A stretch of 64,000 nt of DNA from Apoda limacodes (Eukaryota > Arthropoda > Insecta > Lepidoptera > Limacodidae): the NCBI GenBank assembly GCA_946406115.1, contig OX291544.1:20725521-20789520 (forward strand), read 5' to 3'. Positions 12,533 to 25,095 of the stretch are shown in pieces. Made by a program: the position numbers and the translations under genes. The number at the start of each line of letters is the position of its first letter. Within the stretch, counting starts at the first letter, position 1. The notes under the pieces were generated by a model that was given only the letters and a program-made list of their open reading frames with translations, searched no databases and was not told the DNA's origin.

Positions 12533-12570
12533 ACTGATGATGGCTTAATGATGTCGATACACTTTTATAC
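12533..12570 (-). promoter_or_regulatory. Core promoter of gene A: TATA box and initiator
   Basis: GTATAAAAG (12562-12570) is followed about 30 bp downstream by ATCAGT (12533-12538), a match to the arthropod initiator TCAGT. This puts the transcription start near 12536 with a 5' UTR of roughly 35 nt before the ATG. Confidence 0.75.
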
Positions 12571-13309
12571 GCCCATTTTAGCTTTAAATGTCAGCTCTTC
12601 ATAAAATATGGTGTGACATTTACATATATCCGCCTTAAAAATATTGAATACATACCTACTTAGATAAGATCCAGAAGTAAGCCCCATGAGATTGTATCCA
12701 TATTTTATAATAATATACATAAATAACTGGGGCCCTGCCGCTGGACTGATCGGGGTGAAACTTGGCACATATATAGGTTAGGTCCTAGAATACTACTTTA
12801 GTCCTGCGTGATAGGTGGTAAGCTTTTTATTGCAATACTGCTTTTCATATTGTGTATCTGGTCTATGGTGGCTTCATATAGGTCTCTGGACCTATGTCCC
12901 ATACGTCGTATACATAGGGACAGAATAGTATACACCTTCTTGCCAGTTTTTGACAATTTATAAGATGTCAGTTAGGATTAGGCAGGGGGAAATGTGCTGC
13001 CCACTTCCGTCTAAAGTGCTCAAACCATAACAACAATCAATAATTATTTAAAGAGATACCTACTATCATATTCATTAGGTTATTTTATCTATTCGTCACA
13101 TTCCTATCTTAAATTTAAAGTTTTATTTGTTTATAGTATATTTTATCCTATTTATAAATTTTGTATGTAGATAAATATGAATATTTTTATATGTATTTTA
13201 TCATTTATGTATATATAATGCATTTATTAATATATATTAATAATATACATTATAATACTTGGCTGTGCATGCAATTCACCACCTACCAAGCACATAATTT
13301 ATTTATTCT

Positions 13310-13462
13310 CTATAAGAACAGGGTTGTCTGGAAGAAATCGCTAAACAGCTTTAAGACCGCCTAAATTGTTAGCTAGTTTAAATATTTACTTTTGTTAATT
13401 GCTTTTAAATACTGGTGATCAATAAAGAGTTATCTATCTATGTATCTATCTATCTATCTATA
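13310..13462 (+). repeat. LINE-tail-like repeat with (TATC)n end
   Basis: GTTGTCTGGAAGAAATCGCT with AAGACCGCCTAA, then an AATAAAGAGTT-like segment and a (TATC)n run at about 13432-13460. A second copy is at 26655-26800. This is a common lepidopteran LINE 3' end. No coding part is attached. Confidence 0.65.
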
Positions 13463-14639
13463 ACTAACCTTAAATAATTTATATTCTCTACGTGTAGAAT
13501 TAGATTTCGACACCTCGTTATGTTCATAATATAATTTATAAAAACACCTAATAAATAAACAATTTTAGAAAAACTATTATAATGTATTATATTACCTAAT
13601 TTAAGGATGCCCTAGCTTTACGTTATGCTTATGAATCTATAAATCTCCCTCAAACTTGCGACGGACGTGGAGAAAGCGATTTTAACCTTAACCACACACT
13701 TAACTGCAAAAAAGGTGGTTTAATTATCTTAACTAAACGAGAAATGGAGCAAAAGCATAATCCCAAATAATTTACTGGCTGAGAATGAAATTTCAAATGT
13801 CTTTAAAAGAGCAGTTTCCATAAGGCACAAGGAGACAAATAAGTAAGTTGTGAAGACAGAGCCGGAATCCTTTGCAGAAGGCAATGGAGCATTAATTTAA
13901 ACATATATAACTATGTATTCATAATAACTTATTGGTTGGTTTAGCTAAATAAATATATCCTTGATTTTAGAAAAACTTCACAAGTTCAATCTATTTCTAC
14001 CTATTTAAATATTCAGCTGCCTTTCTTGTTCCTAGCCTTGACAGAGCATATCAAAGTACTTAAGATAGTGAGGTTTTTGCGAACGAAAGTTTTAGAGCAA
14101 ACTTGACTAAGATGTAGAGTTTGTGAAGTTAGGCTTGTAGAGTCAGAGCGTGTAGAGTGAGAAGCTTGACTCTACATGAGATCTGATGAATTTTTAACAG
14201 TGCGAGCCATATAGTCTCGTCTTGGCAACATTTTACATGAAAATGTTTTTGGTGGTTATGACAATATTTTTTTATTTTGTTCATTTTTTCTTTCTTTTTT
14301 TGGGATGGATTTCTTGCACATCAGATGTGCCATTTTTCATAGCCCACTTTCTATCTTTTGTTTGCTTTAAATATTAATTTTATTGAGTTTTTTCGTGGTT
14401 TATAAAGGGTTAGGGTCGATTGGTTTACTATAACATCAGATTTTCAAGTCCGACCTCTGATACAGCTTATTACGATTTTTATCTTACAACAACCAGGGCC
14501 TACATCATTGTGATTTCCCATCACCAAAGAAGTTTTATTTTGTAAACACTCGTCACCACATTTTAGTTTTTAATATAGTAAATAAGTATACTAGTATTAT
14601 TCGTATAATATGAGTGTAATAATCTAGTAATATTTTGAA
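13463..14639. other. AT-rich spacer, nothing recognised
   Basis: No credible exon, promoter or repeat boundary could be supported. Confidence 0.4.
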
Positions 14640-15130
14640 ACCTGATGAAAGCACTTTTATCCCCTAATTTAAGGGGTTGAGAGATATTTTTTTTTAAACA
14701 CGTATTTTTTTTATTTGTAATAAGAAGTCTGTGTCTGTGTACTTGTATATTTTTTACATATTAAAGCATGATATTAAGTTTGTTTGGGAAAAGCCATACA
14801 AATTTCCATCCCCTTTTTTAAAGGGTGATATACTAAAAATCCTGAAATATGTATGTTATTATCTATTTCAAAATATTATAATTATTTATTTATTTAATAT
14901 TTTAAAATTTGCAGAAGTCTCATACAAACTTCCATCCCCTACTTTTAAGTGGTTGGGGGGTAAAACTTCAGTTTTAGATATTTTTTTTGTTTGTGTACTA
15001 ATACTAGCTAACGTACCAAATTTCAGCTTTCTAGGACTTCTGGAAGTGCCTACCCTAAAAAAATTTATGATAATCAGTCAGTCAGTGACGAAATCGGGGA
15101 TTTTTAAATATCAATAAAATCAAAAGTATT
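14640..15130 (+). repeat. Dispersed repeat with internal direct duplication
   Basis: A phrase reading CATACAAA(T/C)TTCCATCCCC with a T-rich/A-rich continuation occurs at 14797-14822 and again at 14921-14945, a 124-bp offset. The right end has the CAGTCAGTCAGTGACGAAAT motif found at the ends of many lepidopteran repeats. A related phrase is at 35262-35285. An open frame of 128 codons overlaps, but its composition is that of repeat sequence and I do not regard it as a gene. Confidence 0.5.
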
Positions 15131-17924
15131 AAAGCTATGCAATTAAAACAATATATTTAATAAGTCCACTAAAGACACCATATCCCGAGATTTTTGTTTA
15201 CCTGGTATAATCCAAACCCAAGTTAGGAGGGTTCAAAAAAACGACGAAGCGCTTTGAGAAAAGTTAGGTAGTGCCCTTGCGCTTCACTTGACTTGTCTAG
15301 GCGGGGGCACTACCGTGTCCCCAGATTATTAACAAATTTGAATTAGTTTTACTAAAGGTTATAAGTTACTTATATGCATGACACAAAAATTGAACCGATT
15401 TGCCAGGAAATTTGGAATGTAAATAGATTATATTAAAAGTAATCGGATAATTAAAGTTGGAACATTTGTGCTAGAATATTACCTCATACTGAAATAAAAG
15501 ATACAAACTCTTATAACACTTAGCATAAAAATATAACTTTATGTCCGGTTGTATGCTACAAATGTTGTAGAATAGACCATTATGTAAAATGCGGCGTAAA
15601 ATAATTTAAAATACCTTACATCTTTACGGCAGGATTTAATTACTGTATATATTATTATTCTAACGTTATGGATGCAAAAAATTGTATGCTAGTTGTTAAA
15701 CCCAAAACCGATTTGACTGAAAGTAACAATGGATCTCCATTTTTATTTTCATCAGTTGAGATAGACTTGATACCGGCAAAATAAAAAGTTTCCGCAGGAA
15801 AACCTATAAAAGAATTGCAATGGCAACAGCAACATTGCAAAATATTGCAAACTTTCTTACTATAATAACAGTTATATAGGTAATAGCACTTTATGGAGCC
15901 ACCGTAGAAATTCCAAAACGATAACCGGATGTAGAAGTGGTGCGGGAAAAGCATAATAACGAATAAAAAAGTTAGTTACTATGTAACAAATTTTTAAGGA
16001 GTTACTCTTTTTTATGTGAAAAAATTATGCAAAAAGAGACTCTGTTTTATGAAACCCTACTAAAAATCGTTTATTTAAGGCGTGAAATAAAGTATTTTTT
16101 GTAAGAATTTTACCAATCACCTTGGAGTAGGATGCAAGGTTTTGATATTCAAAAATTCAAATATTCATAAGTAGCCGCACTCTTTAACTAATTACTACAT
16201 AATTTAAATTTAGATTTTTAAATTTTTCATTTGAAAATAGGTTTTTTTTTTTGTTTCCACAAACAAAATTATATTGCTCATTATTTGGTTGTACGATAAC
16301 CCAGACCTTTCCTCGTAAAAATAATCTTGTATGAATCTAGTGTCTCTTAATAAAGCGCACCATTACTAATTAATAAGTTTCATAAAATAAATTACCTGGA
16401 CTCGTTTTTTACAACGCCATCTATTGTCAAATAGCTTAAATGTTGCTGTGTCGGTAAAAATAAAAGTATAACTACTCGCCAATAAATGTCAGGATGAGTC
16501 ATATTTTCCAGTTTATCATTGCCTGTAAACACGGATAAAACAACGTTTTCTAAAAATGAAACCCAACTAGATCGATTTACCCCGAACCCCCGCATACTGA
16601 ATTTCATTAAAATCGTTGGAGCCGTTTCCAATTATAATGTTCTTCTTTTATTATCTCGCAGAATGCATTGAAAAACGTTGTATAATACGTGAAAAAACGT
16701 TTTAGAAACGTTTTTTTTTAGCAACACACATAAAATAACTCTTCTATGCATGTTTTAAAACATATCTAGCTTAAATACGAAATATGTTTCTTTCATTTAC
16801 TTAAAATGGAAATGGAACAAGAATTTAAATTATATGTATATTTCTTTTTATTATTCCTAGACAGGATTTATTTTCTTATCGCATTTTAAATTTATATTAT
16901 AACATGTGAATTGAATATTCTTTCCTCAGCCATTCTGCTCCTCTACTGCAGGAAGTCTAAGGCGAAAGTTCACGTTGCTGACCCAATGCGTGAAGTCGGT
17001 TGTATATTAACCAGACTGTCAAAGTTTTCAAGCCATCCTTTGAAACCTCTGACGTAGGTCAGTCATGACGGTCTATCCGAATAACAGATTAGTTTGGAAT
17101 AATGTACCACTACACTCCTAGTGACTTACCACGGCTATATATGTAGGTATGTATTGTTTCCGAATTCTACTAGACGAATATTTTTGACGTCACAATTATC
17201 CTTATTGTACATGATCAAAACCGAAAGAAAAGTTCAACTTTTGAGGTTCAATCTATAAAAGTTAGTTCCTAAATTTCATTTTTTTGGCAAATGTTTTCCC
17301 GGATCTGCTGAGCAGATCCGACTGAAATTTAATCACTCAAATAACTGTATTTTTGGAGAGATGGTTCACATCCTGAAAACAAATGATTAATGAACTTTTG
17401 TTTGATAAAAAAAATATGACGTTAAAGCAATCTTCAACGTTCTAAGCAATTACAACTTAGCTAAAACATAGCCGTGATAGTGCTTTTAAAATAAGCATAA
17501 TGATGTTTAATAAACTATTAATTAATTTCACATATATCAATGAAAATCTCAGTGAGTTAAGATGTAACTGCACCACGTTTCTTTTATTTTGTTTTTACTC
17601 AATTTTTTGTCATACAATTTCCGGGGCCTCGCAACGTGCTTCATACGAACGAATTTCCTACTTATTTTTGACACTTACTAATCAAACATCACGAAATTTT
17701 GAAGAAGTGTTCTAAGAATAAATATCTAGGTCTACAGTGTGCCAGTTTTCTATTAAATTGTATAGTTTAAAAGTTATAGATATTTGATCTCAATTAAGAT
17801 TTCGAGTAAACATTTTTCTAGATTTACTACAGACATAAAATAGATATTCGGCTTGAGATCATGTCTAAACAATTTCCCGGTGTTTAATCGTTGGTCGTTT
17901 GGTTTCAGCCGGAAGACGTCTTTC
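15131..17924. other. Spacer with decayed repeats
   Basis: No gene supported. The stretch 16380-16650 carries phrases such as AATTTCATTAAAATCGTTGG then AGCCGTTTCC, found at the ends of common insect repeats. The remainder is AT-rich. Confidence 0.4.
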
Positions 17925-18003
17925 TAGAACGTAGGCCTCCCCAAAATATCTCCACAACGGCCGGTCCTGAGCCGCCCGCGCCCATTCGCTTCCTGCTGTT
18001 TGA
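17925..18003 (-). pseudogene. RTE-type LINE C-terminal fragment
   Basis: The shared nucleotide block TCTCCACAACGGCCGGTCCT is almost identical to 51036-51055. In minus-strand translation this encodes the DRPLWR segment that ends RTE polyproteins. About 80 bp remain. Confidence 0.7.
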
Positions 18004-18346
18004 TCAGTAAGTGTTCAAAATAAATGAAAAAATCATCTGTATGAAGCGCCGCGAATCGAATGCTCTTCAGGACTCACTAATCAAAAATTGCGTGCCAGTC
18101 TAGAACAAATGCCACTGGCATAAAGGAAAAATTATGCACAGATTTAACACAATGACCTAGGATTGCGTGTAACACCGTTTTTACAACAAACCAAAAAAAA
18201 AAATAACTGTCAAGACCAAATCTTGTCAGCCTATAGTCATTTGCCTGTTGTAGTATAGTATGAAATTTATTAAGATTAAGATTATACAGAGAAAATATGA
18301 TATTCCACGCTAGCTAAAGTCGAAGTATAAAAGATGAATTAGAGCT

Positions 18347-18929
18347 TTGAACGAATTTCTATTTAAGTTTAAAATGACGAGAAAACTCAAAAGTTATATA
18401 TATATATCTATGCGTGCGTCTCATAGCGGTGACACCGACGTAACTCGACTCTTCACGCACCTGAGTTTGAGAACTGACAAATTTCTAGAGCAATATGCCA
18501 CAGCAGAACTAGTTATTTTGGGAGACCTTAAAACCCACCATCGTGAGTGGCTCAGTTTTCGAACCAATAACTATGCAGAGATATCTGCTCATAAATTTGC
18601 TCTGACCTATGGATTCTCTGAGCTGGTATTTGCTCCGACGAGAATACCAGATATTGTGGACCATACAAAATCCTTACTGGTCTACTACACGTCCGGACGG
18701 ATATTCCGTCTCAGTGTATGCGCCTCTTGGCTCCTCTGCCTTTGACTCATGTGTCATGCACACAACCTGATTATTTGATACAACTAATTGGCATCGTGTG
18801 TGGTTCTATAAGTCGATAGACTAGGATGGATTGCGAGAATTTATTATAATATATTATGCATCGTACCCGTGGAGGCAGCTCTGTTTTTTTCTGCCGAGGT
18901 CACTGAGACAATCCTCGCTGGTATGGAAT
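18347..18929 (+). pseudogene. LINE family A copy A2, endonuclease part
   Basis: The translation reads AELVILGDLKTHHREWLSF and FALTYGFSELVFAPTRIPDI. This is the GDFNAHH region and following block of an APE-type LINE endonuclease, with Phe-Asn-Ala changed. A frameshift near 18690 moves to SVSVYAPLGSS, the approach to the terminal SDH motif, which is lost. It continues to AEVTETILAGME at 18895-18929, where an LTR element interrupts it. The frame resumes at 21147 with CYIPNPRVAAGITKRP. The normal protein nicks target DNA to start reverse transcription. Confidence 0.8.
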
Positions 18930-19298
18930 TGTAAAGGTCTTGCTATCACTTCTACGTAAAGGTTTGTCGGTGGTATGTAGAAAACAAACTACAAAAATGT
19001 TCTTCAACTCACCGTTATAATTTAAATATAAAAGCAACAATTACATAAGAAAACACAGTAGAACAACAGCAAAGAAAACAGTTCAGTTCAAGACGTCAGT
19101 GGTAAGAAAGTCTAAAGGCGAAAGAAGTAGAAATAAGAAAAAGCAAAGCGTAAGCGTGAACAAATATAAGCGCAGGAAAGTAGTCGGAGAGGACTGGCGG
19201 GGCGCTGCGCGCGATACTGAGCGGTAAAGTGGTCGTAAACATGTAACATACGGGCACAAAATGCACACCCGTTTTACCTCCGCTGACATACCACCACA
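18930..19298 (-). repeat. 3' LTR of the gypsy-type element
   Basis: On the minus strand the LTR starts TGTGGTGGTATG, right after a purine-rich GCGAGGGAG tract (polypurine primer), and ends in ACCTTTACA at the GAAT duplication. A nearly inverted match of its start (TACATACCACCGACA) lies at 18965-18979 inside its end, so a shorter end at 18965 is possible, though it would not adjoin the duplication. Confidence 0.6.
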
Positions 19299-19299
19299 G

Positions 19300-20378
19300 A
19301 ACTCCCTCGCTGAGATCGTTACTACGATTGATAGTAATCCGGGAATGTACTCTTCTACCGCTGCGGGTGTGTCTCTCTGTTGTGGTGGATGTTGAAGATG
19401 GTAGTGGAGCTGCTGATTGCAGATCGGCTTCCTTCATGATATAAGCTGGTTTCAGACGATCAATAGAAACATTAACTGGCTTGTCTTTGAGATCCAGCTT
19501 GAAAAATTTAGGTAACCTGTCTAGAACTCGATATGGTCCAGCGTAAGGTAGTTCCAGAGGTCTGCAAATGTGGTCTTGTCGCAAAAAGACGTAAGATGTC
19601 TCTGAGAGGTCTCGTGGTACAAAAAATGGTCCACTCCTGTACCATGAGGTTGGTCGAGGTGAGAGCTTGGCCATGTGGGATCGGAGATGTGTTGAAAGGT
19701 CCAGTACATCAGCTGGTGTATGGTCGTCTGTAGGTGATATGAACTGACCTGGAAGGCGCAGTGGTTCTCAGTATACCAGCTCTGCTGGTGAAGCCTGTAA
19801 GTCCTCCTTCCAAGCCTCAGTTCACTGCGAACCTGCGTGGCACATGATGGCTGCCTTCATCTGTTTGTGTAAGCGCTCGACCATACCGTTGGAAGCTGGA
19901 TGGTATGAAGTGGTACGAAAATGGTGTGCACCGACCAACGTCGTAATCGCTTTGAAAAGATGAGGCGTCCTTGGTCGGTAGTTATTTTGACAGGACATCC
20001 AAACCAGGCAATCCAGCCAGATAGTAGGGCGCCAGCACAGATCTCTTTAAGTGGGCACGCCTCAAGCCATCGTGTGAGTTTGTCGATGACAGTGAGACAA
20101 TACCTGTTATCAGAAAAAACGTTTAGTGGGCCTACGATGTCGAGGTGGGTGTGAGAGAACCTCGACGAAGGAGTGGGAAAATTGGAAAGTGGAGCAGAGG
20201 TGTGACGGGTTACTTTACACCGTTGACCGTGTTGTCCACTCTCTACAGTTTTTGCGAATCCCGGGCCAGATAAAACGTTCTGTGACCAGTCGCACCTTCC
20301 GCAGCAGCCACCCCTTCTCCTTCCTACCAGGAACACGGACCAGTTTTCAACCGTACGCTTCGCATCATAGAGCATCAT
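19300..20378 (-). pseudogene. Gypsy-type integrase and C-terminal pol fragment, frameshifted
   Basis: Reading leftward there is a Cys-like zinc-region remnant, then [20 protein letters not shown] and [10 protein letters not shown] (first Asp of the integrase core). WLEACPL and VKITTDQGR (second Asp) follow. Then comes a frame change, and [20 protein letters not shown] carries the catalytic Glu. A second shifted frame (19674 leftward) gives ELPYAGPYRVLDR, the GPY/F module, and VSIDRLKPAYI, and ends at the LTR. All three catalytic residues can be seen but lie in different frames, so no active integrase is made. The order and motifs are those of insect Ty3/gypsy elements; the exact clade is uncertain. 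Confidence 0.82.
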
Positions 20379-20599
20379 CTGGACCTAACGCAGCACTTCA
20401 GCGCTTCCTAGTTCCTGCAGCTCCTCTCTGGCGCCGCAACTGTTTAGTATTTCACCACAACCCATTGAGGATTCTCCCTCCAGCGTGGCACTTCTACTGT
20501 ACAGCATCACACCACCCTGTCGAGTACTTTCACTTCAGCGTGGCTTTCTCTGCTCGTCGCTTCTGCCGCTAGCTCAGGCCAGTGTCTCGATTCACTGCA

Positions 20600-21146
20600 G
20601 ACCCACAGCCAGCACGGTCCAGTCTCGACCCACCGCAGACTGCTGATATTCGGCATGCACTACACGCCCTCCCGACTCACTGTGAACGACGCATAAACTC
20701 GGCATTCTCAAGATCGTACGCAAGCATCACTGCAAGGAATATCGACCTTCGGTCTGGGAAGGAAACGATGCAGCGGATCATATCGTACCGCATCAAGCAA
20801 GGCTGCCGTCACGCGTTCTACATTGCGCTATCGAAGTTTCCTTGGCAGTTCAGCATTTATAGAAACCGAAGCGCAAGTTAAGTTAATTATGAAATCCATA
20901 ACGTATCCTCCCCCCGACCGACCTCGGGATGGTCGCAAAACTATAGTTAGGCGGCCTCGACACGTACTAACGGCCCCATACGACGATCTTGCTGTCCGGA
21001 TAGCGAGATTAGTCTCTACGAGCTACCCGAATAGGAACTCCCCCCTCACACACCGCCAACGTCCAACTTGCCCAAAAAAGTCTACGGCGGTCCCTAGGCA
21101 TAACACCTCGCCTGGCAGGAGATCTCCTCTTTGCCGCCACTCCACA
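20600..21146. other. GC-richer segment at the 5' end of the LTR insertion, origin unclear
   Basis: This is markedly richer in G+C than its surroundings and free of obvious LINE or gypsy motifs. Plus-strand frames of 99 and 125 codons are open here but match nothing I recognise. On the minus strand a short frame ending in a G-rich tract (about 20905-20950) faintly resembles the end of a BEL/Pao pol and its polypurine tract. That reading is speculative. Confidence 0.35.
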
Positions 21147-22312
21147 GAATGTTATATTCCTAACCCACGAGTAGCTGCCGGCATCACAAAACGACCGTGA
21201 TTTAATAGGTCTTGCAGAAAAGCTAAAATTCTTAAGCAAACTGCATATGAGGCTTGGAACACGGCTCGTATTATAAGGATCCAAATATTTTTGAGGTAAA
21301 ACGCAAATTAAATGCTGCCTCGAGGTTCAGTAAGAAAGCAACTGCTAGAACAAAATTCCAATTCATCGGCGAAATAGGTGAGCGACTAGCGAGCTATCCC
21401 TCTCGAAGTCGTGCTTTCAGGCCGCTCGCTAAAGCTGCCGAAGGGAACTTTTGCCAGTCTTCGTTACTACCACTACGAAAGACCGATTGTGACTTATTCC
21501 ATAGTGCAAAACAGAAAGCCGATCTATTGGGCAGTCTCTTTGCCTCCAACTCGAATATAGTGACGAAAGCGCTGTACCACCTACTTTACCGTGGTGCCGT
21601 GGCGGAAATCTCCATAGCACAACGGGAAGTCCGGCGGGTGTTTTTAACATAGATGTTCTTGATGTTCATTTCTCTAGATGTTCATAAGTCGAGTGGTCCA
21701 GACGGTATAACAGCCGTAGTAGCTTAAGCGGTGTACTCCTGAGTTATGTTCTTTACTCACGCCCCTCCTCACGCTTTCCTACCACACAAGGTAATTTCTG
21801 TCTTCATCGAAGACTGCTAATGTGCACCCGGTGCCCAAAAAGGGCAATAGATCAGATCCATCGCATTACAGGCCTTTCGCCATTACATCTCTCCTCACCA
21901 AGTTGATGAAGCGTGTAACCAACACACAGCTTCTAAGATACCTAGATAAACACGACCTGGTTTTAGACCGTCAATATGACTTTCGCTACGGCCGCTCGAC
22001 TGGGATCGTCTAGTGTATCTCACACACCGATGGATAATAGCCATTGAGAGTCAGGGGGAGGCATAGGAATGTAGCCAAGACATAGCGAAGGCGTTCGATC
22101 GGTTCTGGCACCGGGGTCTTCTATCGAAGTTGCCGTTATGGAGGGTTTGTGCAAATGGGTGATTAGCTTTTTGTCCGGCCGGCAGACGCATTAATGCTGG
22201 TGTCCCCCAAGGCTCTGTGTTGTCTCCTCTTTACTGCATATCAATGACATTTTGGTCATCAACAACATACATTGCTATGCAGATGACAGTACTGGAGACG
22301 CTTATTATACTA
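21147..22312 (+). mobile_element. LINE family A copy A2, linker and RT part
   Basis: This continues copy A2 beyond the gypsy-type insertion: ITKRP, stop, FNRSC, then the linker (NAASRFSKKATARTKFQF at about 21310-21365) and RT blocks as in A1. There are many frameshifts and stops: KSSGP at about 21685, PVPKKGNRSDP at 21825, DRQYDFRYGRST at 21965, AFDRFWH at 22090. It ends at YADDSTGDAYY (22275-22310), losing the thumb and tail. It is more decayed than A1. The 14 bp missing from A1 near 5655 are present here. Confidence 0.85.
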
Positions 22313-24735
22313 CGAGTAGGTTGTGTAATTGTTTATATAAAACGAGGATGTTTCTGTTGCGATACGATGGTGGGTTAGGATTTAGTACCTAACTCTCTTA
22401 TTAACTTCTTTTAAGAGAAGTTTTTGTAATAGGTCCGAAAATCGAATCATTTGCCATCATTTTTAGAGTGATGTATGGCTGTGTGTGGGTGTGTTTGTGT
22501 GTATATGTATGCAAGTTAGATTTTTGTGCTTCTCGATATCTCAAGAACCAGATAGTTGGTTCCAAAAATGGACCAATTTTTCTCGTGACTATACGTTGCT
22601 CACATATATATCAGTAGGGGATCACCATTATTATTTAAAAAATATAGGGTTCTTCAAGTAGGAAATGATTATTATTGAAGGGTCACCAATAATTTCCACG
22701 TTGGAAATCACGTTAGTGATTGGTACACACCTTATAGCCTATATCTTGAAACCTACTGAAACTATTTTGATAAGACTTATGCTGCTCCCTAATTTAAACA
22801 GCACCTAATTCAATTAAAAGATTCAAGAATTTTAAGAATTATTTAAATCCGATCACTACTATCTTAGAAATATGTGGACAAACATAGATATAAAAATACA
22901 TAAAAACAGACATACATACATATAAATATAGTTGTGCGAAATTTCATACATTTATGAAATTTCGCACATCTGTTAAGAAGCCCACATACACTATCATACA
23001 TGAATATTGTGTAATTATAATAATATTCCACACATACGGTTGGAATGGGTACCTTCCTTTTTTTGAAGTCGCTTAATAAATCAGCAATTAATAGAACATC
23101 TCTCGGACCTTATGTCCTCACTCAGGAATTAAGCAAATCGAAAATTATATTAAATTAAAACAGAAATTTTGTAAAACTCATATCATAACAGAAATCATTA
23201 AAACTTAAAGTTCAAAGTTACAATTAAGTACAACCAAGTACGAAAACTCCTCTAAGTTTTAAAACATGCATCGTTAATCTTGGATTGACAAATCATGGCG
23301 ACAGGGTCACGGTCAACGAGTTTCTAATAAGCTAATTCAAGTTGATTTTAAACTTATCTCTATACTTATTTTTATTACCCATACTTAGATAGATTGGTAT
23401 ACCTATTAACTTTAGAAGTTTTGAAAATAAATAAAAAAACCGGCCAAGTACTTATTGTACACGCATTTGGTTAGGATTCTGTAGAAAAGGAATTTCTGCG
23501 GATATCTAAGAAAACTTTTAAACCGATTATATGAAAAATAATTTTAATTGAAATGTTTTCAAAGTTTTACTATCGTGTTTTTTTCCAGATTTTTAGATCA
23601 CGCGGTTTAAACTTAAGAGGGGGTAATGTCGCGCAACACATACAACGGGGAGCGCCAAAAAAATATCCTTAATTTCAATGTATGGGTTCATTAGAAAGCT
23701 TCTTATGAAAAAAAATCATCATTTTATAACCGAAATTAAATCTACCATATGGTGGTAAGCACAAAACAACTTTCTGAAAATTTACGTCAGAATCGATGCA
23801 TTTTTGAAATTGGGGCTTTAAATTGGGCTAAAGCAAACAAATTTTAATATCTCGAAAACTGTAAACGATAGTCGCTTGAAAATTAGAAGAGAGGTACGTA
23901 GTTTCTTATAGAAATAAGCTTTAATTTGTCGTTTTTTTTTACCAAATATTGACCTAGAAATTGAACGAAATTAATTTTCAGGAAATATCCTTTTACTCAT
24001 TTTGTAAAAGCTAAACACGCATTTAGTTAGGATACCGTAGAATAAAGATTATTACAAATATCTAAAAAAATGTACACTGGTTCAGTTTAAAACGATTTTC
24101 GTTGCAAATATATTTATAAAGATCTATTATCGTGGTTTTTTTTTTAACTTTTTAGAACTCGCAGTTTAAACGTAAAAGGGAAGACACCAATTGTTTGAAC
24201 TTTGGAAGCCAATAACTCGATAAATATACATTCATCTTAGAGAATGAATTACTGAGAAACCTCGAATGCAATTTTAAAGCCCTATATGCTATGATTTTCC
24301 ACAGGATAACCCACGCTTAAAAAAATTGCATCCCTCGATGTAGATATGGAGTCAATTCCCTAGTAAAGTAGTAGTAAAGTCCCTTAAAAAATTTTTGGTC
24401 TCAGTTTCATAACAAATCTGTATGCTAGTTCTCGAAAGACGCCTTATTGGAAAATTTCTTGAGCATCCATAATGCTAAGTTGAATTAAAATACTGTGAAA
24501 TACGAACAGAAATGGCGGAACTATTAGGGTACCGTTTTTGCCATTTGACCAAAGGAACCAAAAAATAACTTTTTATAAACCTAGTAATTAGGATGACGCG
24601 GTCTAATTTCTTTATCTTTAAAAAAAAATATCCAGCCACTTTCGGCTACCTTCTTTAGGTCCACTTGAACGAGGGCGACCCACGCTGCGGTTCCAATCGT
24701 TGGTCCTAGCTATTATATAACCAATTATATGTTAT
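22313..24735. repeat. Region of decayed dispersed repeats
   Basis: No coding sequence. From AAAAACCGGCCAAGTACTTA (23437) onward this resembles a common lepidopteran repeat starting CCGGCCAAGTGCG. A 190-bp segment (23460-23640) is repeated in diverged form at 24005-24190. Both begin ACACGCATTT(G/A)GTTAGGAT and end TTTAAACNTAAGAGGG-like. The part 22313-22950 is plain AT-rich sequence. Confidence 0.5.
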
Positions 24736-24900
24736 TATTAGATTTCCCCAGCGGCTCCGCCCACCCTAAATTTGCTTATTGGCATAGGCTTCTTTCGGCA
24801 ACACTTTGATTATACTAAAGAAGTTTGCTATAGCAAAATATAGCTGCTGCCTTTGATTTTTCCGAGAAAAAGAGTAGCCTATACGTTCAGTGGTGTAAAA
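24736..24900 (+). repeat. Dispersed repeat, GCCAGCGGCTCCGC type, truncated
   Basis: TTATTAGATTTCCCCAGCGG then CTCCGCCCACCCTAAATTTG matches the start of the repeat at 3410. The right half is diverged and lacks the TAGTATGGAT end. Confidence 0.65.
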
Positions 24901-24934
24901 TTATGTCCAAAAATCTTATCTGATTACAGTTTGA

Positions 24935-25095
24935 AGTTGGTGTCACGAAAGTGAAGTGTGTTATAAACTGTTAGGTACATAGACACCTGTTAGGTACATA
25001 GACATCAACTTCAAACTGTTATTCAAAACAAATCTTTGGAAATAACTAATTTTGTTTAGTAGATCTTTTGAAGCCGGTTGTTTTTTTTTACTTTG
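24935..25095 (+). repeat. Dispersed repeat shared with 48145-48290
   Basis: Both copies contain GTGAAGTGTGTTATA(A/T)ACTG, then CAACTTCAAACTGTTAT, and end TTTTGAAG(C/T)CGGTTGTTTTT. The left copy carries an extra tandem GTTAGGTACATAGACA. Noncoding; family not named. Confidence 0.7.

Larger units (their letters stand above)
18930..21146 (-). mobile_element. Ty3/gypsy-type LTR element inserted in LINE A2
   Basis: The insert is bounded by the 4-bp duplication GAAT (18926-18929 and 21147-21150). It has TG at one end and CA at the other, as LTR elements do. Removing it restores the LINE reading GME-CYIP across the site. On the minus strand it holds the 3' half of a gypsy pol and a 3' LTR. At 2.2 kb it has no gag, protease or RT. 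Its 5' end (20600-21146) shares only the first five bases (TGTGG) with the 3' LTR and shows no repeat of it, so the left half may derive from another element. Confidence 0.78.

Noticed and set aside
13432..13460. (TATC)n run considered as an independent microsatellite locus
   Set aside because: It is the tail of the LINE-type repeat at 13310, as shown by the second copy at 26655-26800.
14731..15117. 128-codon open frame on the plus strand
   Set aside because: It lies within a dispersed repeat with internal duplication, has AT-driven composition, and shows no domain, splice partner or promoter.
15655..15954. 99-codon minus-strand frame with a Cys cluster
   Set aside because: The Cys run comes from a GCAACAGCAACATTGC-type low-complexity stretch. 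No signal peptide, homologue or exon structure was recognised.
16392..16631. 79-codon minus-strand frame
   Set aside because: The DNA matches phrases common to insect repeat ends (AATTTCATTAAAATCGTTGG), so it is most likely antisense repeat sequence.
20126..20572. 148-codon plus-strand frame opposite the gypsy integrase
   Set aside because: The recognisable integrase motifs are on the minus strand; this is the antisense shadow in GC-richer DNA.
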